Of a DNA stretch of 64,000 bases, positions 57,580 to 64,000 are shown in pieces (position 1 is the first letter of the stretch; each line of letters begins with the position of its first letter). The stretch lies in the NCBI GenBank assembly GCA_961205875.1, contig OY540810.1, positions 20,646,001 through 20,710,000 on the forward strand. Direction: 5' to 3'. Under the pieces are notes generated by a model. It worked only from the letters and a program-made list of their open reading frames with translations, did not search any database and was not told the DNA's origin. The position numbers were made by a program, and so were the translations under genes. The stretch is from Sialis fuliginosa. Lineage: Eukaryota > Arthropoda > Insecta > Megaloptera > Sialidae.

Positions 57580-57995
57580 ACTGCCGTTGCAGTAGTCGTT
57601 GAAATCATTGTCACATCCAACAGATCCGTCAATCTCAAACTCCTATCCTTTCGCACACACACATCCCGCCATTATCCGCCATCTTGCTGTATTGTGACTG
57701 GGACTCAAACCCTTCATCGCCACACCCGCTCCGGCAATGCAGTCGGCATCCTTTGATAAGTGAAACCATCTTTTGTACGAACTCAAACAGGGCGGCATAC
57801 TGAACATGAGTGCCTCACATACATGCATACAATTTGTACTTGAAAAACACTAGCACTATTACTGCGACAGACACTCACCGGTTCGTTCTACGAACGCGCA
57901 AGTGCGTGTCGCTACCGTCGCGCTATGTAACGTACGCACACTACTTGATCGTGAGTGTACACGTCTGAGTTCAAATGTCATCGGCGGTGACGGCG
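57580..57995. promoter_or_regulatory. CpG-dense island, candidate promoter, possibly bidirectional
   Basis: Between about 57865 and 57995 I count 19 CpG in roughly 130 bp (CTACGAACGCGCAAGTGCGT, CGCTACCGTCGCGCTATG). The left half contains CCGCCATTATCCGCCATCTT, a double YY1/Pho-type GCCAT word, and a stem CTACTGC..GCAGTAG. On the minus strand a strong donor, AACCG/GTGAGTGT, ends at 57879, as expected for an untranslated first exon. On the plus strand an ORF starts at 57975. This is the most promoter-like sequence in the window; the gene it would serve is not resolved. Confidence 0.45.
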
Positions 57996-58088
57996 AAACA
58001 TTACCCAGCAATGAGTGAAAATTCTACAAATACGTATACACCGCACTTTTTTCATGTGCTAAAAAAACCACTGGAAAATTTAAGTTAA
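57975..58088 (+). CDS. 37-residue ORF at the edge of the CpG island
   Basis: GTTCAAATGTCATCGG provides a good animal start context. The frame reads MSSAVTAKHYPAMSENSTNT, then YTPHFFHVLKKPLENLS and TAA. Composition is coding-like and the position just after a CpG-dense block is right for a first coding exon, though no donor before the stop is outstanding. No family is recognised; it may be a small ORF in a transcript leader. Confidence 0.25.
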   Translation: MSSAVTAKHYPAMSENSTNTYTPHFFHVLKKPLENLS

Positions 58089-60060
58089 CTCAGTTATTGA
58101 TTATATAGGACAGCGATTTTCAGCCTGGTATTCACGTTTTGTTGTCGTTTTCAGATAAATTCACATATTTATTAATCAGTAGGTATCACCCATTTTGGAG
58201 GTTTGTTGAATCCTGTGATACATCTCAATTATCATAAATGAAACGAACACTGCTGCCAGAAGAATATACAAATTTTAAGCAATTGTTTTCAAATGACCTT
58301 ATTTGCTCTTTCAGTTAAAAAAATATCAGGTGCAATTGATTGGCCCTTTTTTTGCTTTTCACTTTTCAAAATTTTTGCCACTATTGCCTTCTTGGGCAAC
58401 GACAAAAAAAACTTCTTGACTCGCTACACCGGTCCTCCTTCTCCTCAGACCCTAGCCCTGTTAGCCCCCTCCCATTATAGGAGACATGCATCAATATATT
58501 AAGCATCTTATCAACACAATAAAGAACATATTTTTGATCTGAAATTACTAAATGAACCATAAAACACTTGATATCGTTTGTATCAATTTATATCTATGAG
58601 AGATCTTCCTCTCTGTATTCTGAAACAAAAAAGTTCCATCATCATTGTGTTGATGTTACTTAAGGGACCATTCCAGTGTAATTTTTTTAAATCTTTTATT
58701 TTTTGCATTATCAAAAAATATGAACTTTCTTAAACATGCTGTCAAATTTTGATCACGACATTTGAATTATGACGGTCACTACAGTCTTTCTTAGAAAAAA
58801 AGATATATGTACGGTAGAGTGCATCTCACATGCTAACATTAATCGCGTTTTCTTTAAACGTCGTTTTTCAAATCGGTGGAAGATTTAATATGAATTTTTC
58901 AAGCTATTCGCCTCAAATTTTGCCACGTTATTCTTCACGCCATTTCTTAACGTCGTATGCAAGCATTTTTTTGAACGAAAAACTGTCGAAAAAAAGGCTC
59001 AGTTTGACACTTAATTTTGAAATGGCCACCATTTTGTTAATTTTCATCGGAAAAAACCCTCCATACTGATTAATAATCCTTTTGTTTTTTTCCAACGATT
59101 TTTGGAGGAGTAGGACTTTCCAAAAGTAATATTCTCACAGCAGAGATATTTTATTAAATCGTTATCACGAAAGACTTAAAAGCATGGCTTAGGTATTTTA
59201 ACTTTGGATTAATTTCAATAACTATGATGACTGAAGATTTTCAATATACTATATACGTTTTGACAACACAGACTGGATTATATGTATTTCAGAACGCGTT
59301 GCATGCAAAATATAATATCAGTAGTTTCGCCATCACTGTCATAAGCAAATGTAGGTGCACACAATTGCTGCGTATTTGTCCAATGTCAATCCCGTTCTGT
59401 GAGTATGTAGTCGAGAGTGTATGTGTGTGTGTTAAAATACAAAACGACCACTTTACACACCCTCACATTAACGCTCCTAACTCACTTCATTGAAAATGTA
59501 ATTAAATCTATTGCGAGGCATTGTGTAAGCAAAACTTTTTTCATTACGTTATTAAAAAATTATAAAAGACTCATTTTAGTATGGATTATCGAGTGTATGC
59601 GTTTTAATTTTACTGATAATGGAGAAACTGCTTTGTACAGAATAAATCTTATAATGCTTTTATAATGAACTCATTTATTTATAACACATTTTTATATTAA
59701 TAGTTTTAATCAGTGTTGTTTTATGAACGGATCTTTGGAAACAGGAGCTGCTATAGGCTCAATTTAGTGTTAAACTGAGAGGTTATAGCCTACTGAGACA
59801 AAAATTTATTCTGGCTTCCTATTTTGTCTTAATATTAACAAAAATAAGTTTTTTTATTGTTATTTATCAACTTCTTTTTTTCATAAAGAGGAGAGACTGG
59901 AGATACCTACTATTTGTAAAAAAATTCAACAACCAGTGCAATATTAATAATACTTCCTTAAAAATTTTGGCTAAAATGCCGCATTTTTTTCCATTGAAAA
60001 TAAGTATAAATAAAGTTTTGGAAAAATCTTTTTATTTATGTAAATATATAGATAAAAACA
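58089..60060. other. intergenic DNA with degenerate repeats
   Basis: 58395-58490 (CTTCTTGACTCGCTACACC, CTAGCCCTGTTAGCCCCCTC) loosely repeats text at 5890-5960. 58665-59110 (GGGACCATTCCAGTGTAA onward) looks like a decayed transposon. 59415-59500 holds TGTGTGTG and CACACCCTCAC words. Frames of 69-89 codons are not domain-bearing. Confidence 0.4.
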
Positions 60061-60102
60061 AACTAATTTTATATCTGAGGTTTATTTGTATATTATTTCA
60101 GT

Positions 60103-60237
60103 ATGTTGAGCCAGTTCCTTCCAAAATTGGGCCGTGCCGATGGTAGGAATATAATAAAACTGTTTATTGATAAAAAGGTAAAAAAAAGTCTTATTTGGGG
60201 CGGGGAGAGTCTGAAAGATATTGTATTATTAATATAA
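60103..60237 (+). CDS. 44-residue ORF after an acceptor-like site, unrecognised
   Basis: TTTGTATATTATTTCAG, an acceptor-like tract, ends one base before the ATG. The frame reads MLSQFLPKLGRADGRNIIKL then FIDKK, where a donor-like AAG/GTAAAA occurs, and stays open to TAA as VKKSLIWGGESLKDIVLLI. The peptide is coding-like, but no family is recognised and no partner exon was found. Confidence 0.2.
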   Translation: MLSQFLPKLGRADGRNIIKLFIDKKVKKSLIWGGESLKDIVLLI

Positions 60238-61352
60238 ATGAAGTAGAATTTGTAATTGAACACATCATATATCGATGTAAATAATCAGTAGAAATGGAGG
60301 GCATGATTAATTACATATTTTAAAAATTAAAATCAATTTCCAAAAGCTATAAAACAGCATGGATTACGCCGTATTTTATAAATACAGAGTGCGTGGAATT
60401 TAAATAACGAATATAAATAAACACAAAATATTTAATCATTCAATCGTTCAAAGTATTTTAAATTCGTTATGTAAAAAATAAAATAAAAAATATAAAATCA
60501 GAACGATTAGAGTACTCAATACATTAATAAAGAACCATAGTATGTAAACACTTTTAGAATAAATTTAAATATGTTGATCTAGGAACGAGTCCAAATTTGG
60601 TGAAGCTATTTTTTAACGTCAGAATATTATTTATTTGCGTGTAAGCATGTTATTAGTTATGTAAATAAAATTTATTTAATTTGTAAATTCAGACAAGAGA
60701 AGAGCAGCAGTTGTTCTGGAGTATAAAAATATTGAAATTTAACATGCAATTTAATTAATGTTGACTTCCTATTTTCTATAAACGCTGACGTTAGCGGAGA
60801 CGATAGTTATTAAAATTTTATACGGATAAGTTAATTCAATCACGTTGCTACCGATTTAATAAAGAATGATAAATTCATTCTTTCACAATAACTGACTTGA
60901 AAATTAAATGTCAAGTAAAAAGTATATACTGTAAATACGATATCAGACTTGTTGATGAAGGAAAATGTAATTTAATTAATTATTTTAAAGGGGTGTATCA
61001 ATACTAACATTGAAATATCAATACATAACGATAACACAATGTTTTGGTATTATTTATCTCTTCAGTTTGCTGAACTAAATATTTCTGATTATTTATTTAA
61101 GAACCAGAATATATATTTCTTCAATTAAATTCAACTAAAATGTAGAACCTTTATGATATCTAGAACCGGATTCAGAGTGGGAAGAGTCAAATGAGATCGT
61201 CCCTCTATAAAATGAATATTAAATTTCATTTATTTCATATCGACGGTGAAAGCAAAATCAAATAAGTTGTAACGTAAAAATGTGTGCTGTATGTCACAAA
61301 GGCTCAGTGTACCCTGGCTCAGTGGAGACGGGGTAGGTTAATGATTAAAATA
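60238..61352. other. AT-rich intergenic DNA
   Basis: Nothing beyond a small repeat-like patch (AGAACCGGATTCAGAGTGGG, 61161-61180), whose GGA.CGGATTAAGAGTG relative is at 63661. Confidence 0.45.
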
Positions 61353-61869
61353 TATGTCATAAGGTTTCCGAAGTTCGTACTATGTGGAATGTTTGGAACC
61401 ATGCATTTTTGAGTAAGAAAAAAATATAAAAAAGTGTCAAGTTCTACTAATTGAGATCTACCTTTTGACACTCCACTTGCCTAGATATCAAAATAAAAAA
61501 TTATATGACGCCCCCCTATTATTCGAAAATTTAAAATTATATTGTTGACTTTAGTATTTGTCGTTGGCAGTCTCATCAAAGCCTCGTTACCAAATTTTTT
61601 TCAGATTTTTTGAGCCAGTAGTTACATAGTTAATGGGGGGTGGGATAAAACTGCTTTTAGCCATTTTTGAATTAGCTTTAAGTCCTTAGTGCCCTCCCCC
61701 CCCCCTGAAATTTTGTTTTTCAATATATTTGTACATATTTTACTAGAGGGCACCATTTTACATGTTCGCTAAAAATTTCTTCCTTATATAGTTTACGAGC
61801 TATTTAGCTTTGATTGAAAAGGACGGACGGACGACAAAGTGAGGTTAATGGTGTTTCTTCGGAACCCTA
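61353..61869 (+). mobile_element. AAGGGTnCCGAAG-ended element, copy 3
   Basis: It starts TATGTCATAAGGTTTCCGAA and ends TTTCTTCGGAACCCT. It shares ACTAATTGAGATCTAC, CTCATCAAAGCCTCGTTACC and GGACGGACGGACGACAAAG with copies 1 and 2. The tips are inverted repeats. No ORF. Confidence 0.7.
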
Positions 61870-64000
61870 AAAAAGGAATGAAAAGATGTTAATTGTACCA
61901 TCACAGATGTTAGTTTTGGGAACAAGAGGGATATCAGAAATTCATTTTCCACTGAGAATGTTAATCCCGGGATCCACGATTCTGTGAGCGGTTAAAACAA
62001 GTCCAAAAAAAGAAAAACAAAACTAATTGATTAAGACTATATTGCTTTACTGGCACACTGTAAGGAGGAAAGAAAGCGATTGTTAATTATTATTTATTAA
62101 ATTTGAAAAGGAAGGTTAGATAAGTAATTTACAAAAATAATATATATTATTAAAATTTAAAAAAAGATCAGATGACAGAAAAAAATGTTACAATGTGACT
62201 TTTTATACATAGAACGAAGAAACTTTATTTTGTTCACTTTTTGGCAAAAAATAATGTCCTTTGTGATATGTGATGTCGCTTGTAGTAAAAGATTTTGTTT
62301 AAATTTATTTTAGTCAAAATGACTACTGTTATAATAAAAAAAATTATATTTTATAAAACCAAATTCCATGAATTTCATAATGAATAATTTTTTAATGATA
62401 TTAAAACTACATACAAATTAAATTGTCAGAATATAAAATAGAAGTTATGATCATTGTTCTGTCATAAAAACACGAACGGTTTCAGTGGATTGTTTTGTTT
62501 ATTTTTAAAACCAATTTTGAACAACGATTCCTAAAGAAGATTAAATTGTAAATAATTAAAATGGAAATCAATTTGTACTTGCATTTCTGAAAGCTACAAA
62601 ATAATACAAAAGGATATGATGATGTTATTTATTGTTGCTTTTGCTTTTATTTAATAATATATTTTTGATATTTCAAATATGTTTTATTATTATTGATTTT
62701 ATTTGCTTCGAAAAGGTTTGGATTAAAATTGAGTTTACGTTCTATTGAATAATTTAATTTTGATGTTAATTAATAACGTATGAATGACTTTTGAAATGTT
62801 TGACCCTCTACCGTCCTCCTTGTAAGGGTTCGTAAGATTTTGGTTACCCTTTTCCTTTTTTTTTAATTAAAGATATAACAATATTTTTACTGTACCTACA
62901 TATATTAGACGTAATTTTAAAGTCGATCGCAATAAAAGGCAATAATTTTAGTAAGCAAAACTGCATGGCAATATTAAATTAAATTAGTAAAAAATCCTAG
63001 CACTTAAATGCGTGAAAAAGTGTGATTTTTTATTGATTTAAAATTTTTAACTGATTTAAATTTATAAAAAGAGAAAATATTCGTAAAAAAGTAAAATAAC
63101 ATTTTGGATTCCTCTCTTCTAAACTACGTAACAATTCGTTTGATGATGAGGATAAAAAAATACATAATTAATAAATAAAATAAAATAATCAGTAGTTTTT
63201 CATTACGAAAAAAATCTTTTGTAAAATGTGTTTTTTACCCAAATATTCTTAATAAATAAAGTATGTAATTCTAAAATTTAAGCCTATATTAAAATTCGTA
63301 ACTCATATCTACATATATTAAAATAAGGTATTTTACTATAACTAAGAACTATCATTTCTTAATAACATTTATTTTATATCATTCATGGCTATCAAATAAT
63401 TCTAACAACTGGCTTTAGATTAGCATGCATATGGAGCAACTAGATTAGTTACGTATTTCTCGATAACATAACTTACAGGAGCTTAAGTTGTTTTTGTTTC
63501 TATCACCGATACACAAAAAAATATTTAATCTTGTCAAAAACATTCAAATTCGTTACGAATGTTAGATGCGACCCTGAGTTTTTTTGTTGTGGGTATTTTA
63601 TATAGCATTTTAATGAATACCAATGTGTTAAAATATTTAAATCGATATTAATATACATCAGGAACGGATTAAGAGTGACGGATATAGTAATGATATAGGA
63701 GGTATTAATGTATTTTATTTTTAATAAAATATTGACTCGATCAGCGATAAAAGTTTTTAAATGACTCATAAAATTACTAGCATTATTTTTAATGGAACTA
63801 TATGTATATTTTAATTAAGAAAATACCTACATGTTTTTAGGTTTTCACAGTGTTTTTGATTTTGATTAAGATCTTGGATTATACCCAGAAGCCAAGATCC
63901 TTACCTAAAAAATACATATTTTACACTATTAAGAAAACTGACGAGAAGACGATTTGAATATCAAATATATGTTTAAAAAATTGACACATATAGGAATATT
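61870..64000. other. AT-rich intergenic DNA to window end
   Basis: No gene. 62798-62860 (GACCCTCTACCGTCCTCC, GTAAGGGTTCGTAAG) looks like an eroded end of the CGTCCATTAATTACG family. A stem GATCTTGG...CCAAGATC lies near 63870-63898. The 88-codon minus frame 63503-63769 is AT-biased. Confidence 0.45.

Noticed and set aside
57643-57828. 61-codon minus-strand ORF in the CpG island
   Set aside because: No start context preference, no domain, and it overlaps a region better read as promoter or untranslated DNA.
1-64000. CRISPR array, bacterial operon, prophage or ribosome-binding-site organisation
   Set aside because: Direct repeats here are transposon-derived and irregularly spaced; no cas or bacterial gene is present; splice-like signals and composition are animal.
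1-64000. Mitochondrial insert, rDNA or telomeric (TTAGG)n repeats
   Set aside because: No recognisable mitochondrial gene order, rRNA core words or telomere arrays were seen on reading.

Overview
The window looks like strongly AT-rich, gene-poor nuclear DNA of an insect. Evidence: GT-AG splice signals in the only convincing coding remnant, microsatellites, frequent TAGGTA/TACATA words, and a dense set of DNA transposon derivatives of kinds common in Hemiptera and Lepidoptera. The order cannot be fixed from the sequence alone. I see no intact protein-coding gene, rRNA, tRNA, CRISPR array or bacterial operon. Most open frames are short and lie inside palindromic repeats or AT-rich filler.

The dominant theme is palindromic mobile elements, about twenty in 64 kb. 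Families with more than one copy: (i) a TA-flanked hairpin element with CAGG...CCTG ends (8278-9269, 36207-37395, 38481-39030); (ii) elements with CGTCCATTAATTACGT-type ends (21337-21606, 45374-46365, fragment 41698-41870); (iii) elements with AAGGGTnCCGAAG ends (30299-30885, 43651-44372, 61353-61869); (iv) hairpins filled with TTGTAAAATTACAA motifs (18497-19090, 21735-22158); (v) GAGACGAGA-rich elements (16706, 42565, 47119-48315); (vi) a long non-autonomous repeat here called R (25719-29430, 47320-48054, fragment 10870-11160). Two giant foldbacks (26023-27868 and 33331-35395) have arms of about 0.5 and 0.9 kb. Two insertions are resolved to the base: a hAT-type element at 28060-29055 with the 8-bp duplication GTGGTGAC, whose empty site is seen in the second R copy, and a 524-bp palindrome at 48342-48865 with a perfect 9-bp duplication AATATAACG.

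Nested order can be read. On the left, R was invaded by a giant foldback and by the hAT element. On the right, another R copy sits inside a GAGACGAGA element, beside the 9-bp-duplication palindrome. At 49420-50228 a locus carrying a CAGCGTTTCTCAACC-ended hAT MITE is present twice in tandem, once with a 116-bp and once with a 410-bp version; this is either a real duplication or two haplotypes assembled in series.

The only gene-like structure with consistent splicing is on the minus strand at 19577-20473: four small exons in compatible phases encode what looks like a CIDE-N/CAD-type domain followed by a Ser/Thr/Gln-rich repeat, with an in-frame stop in the last exon. Two CpG-dense islands (12345-12445 and 57580-57995) are the best promoter or first-exon candidates, each followed by a short ORF with a plausible start. 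Several higher-complexity blocks (3430-3720, 6170-6620, 32560-32850, 37860-38200, 50640-51130, 51990-52180, 53217-53530) look like non-coding conserved or regulatory DNA, which only comparison can confirm.
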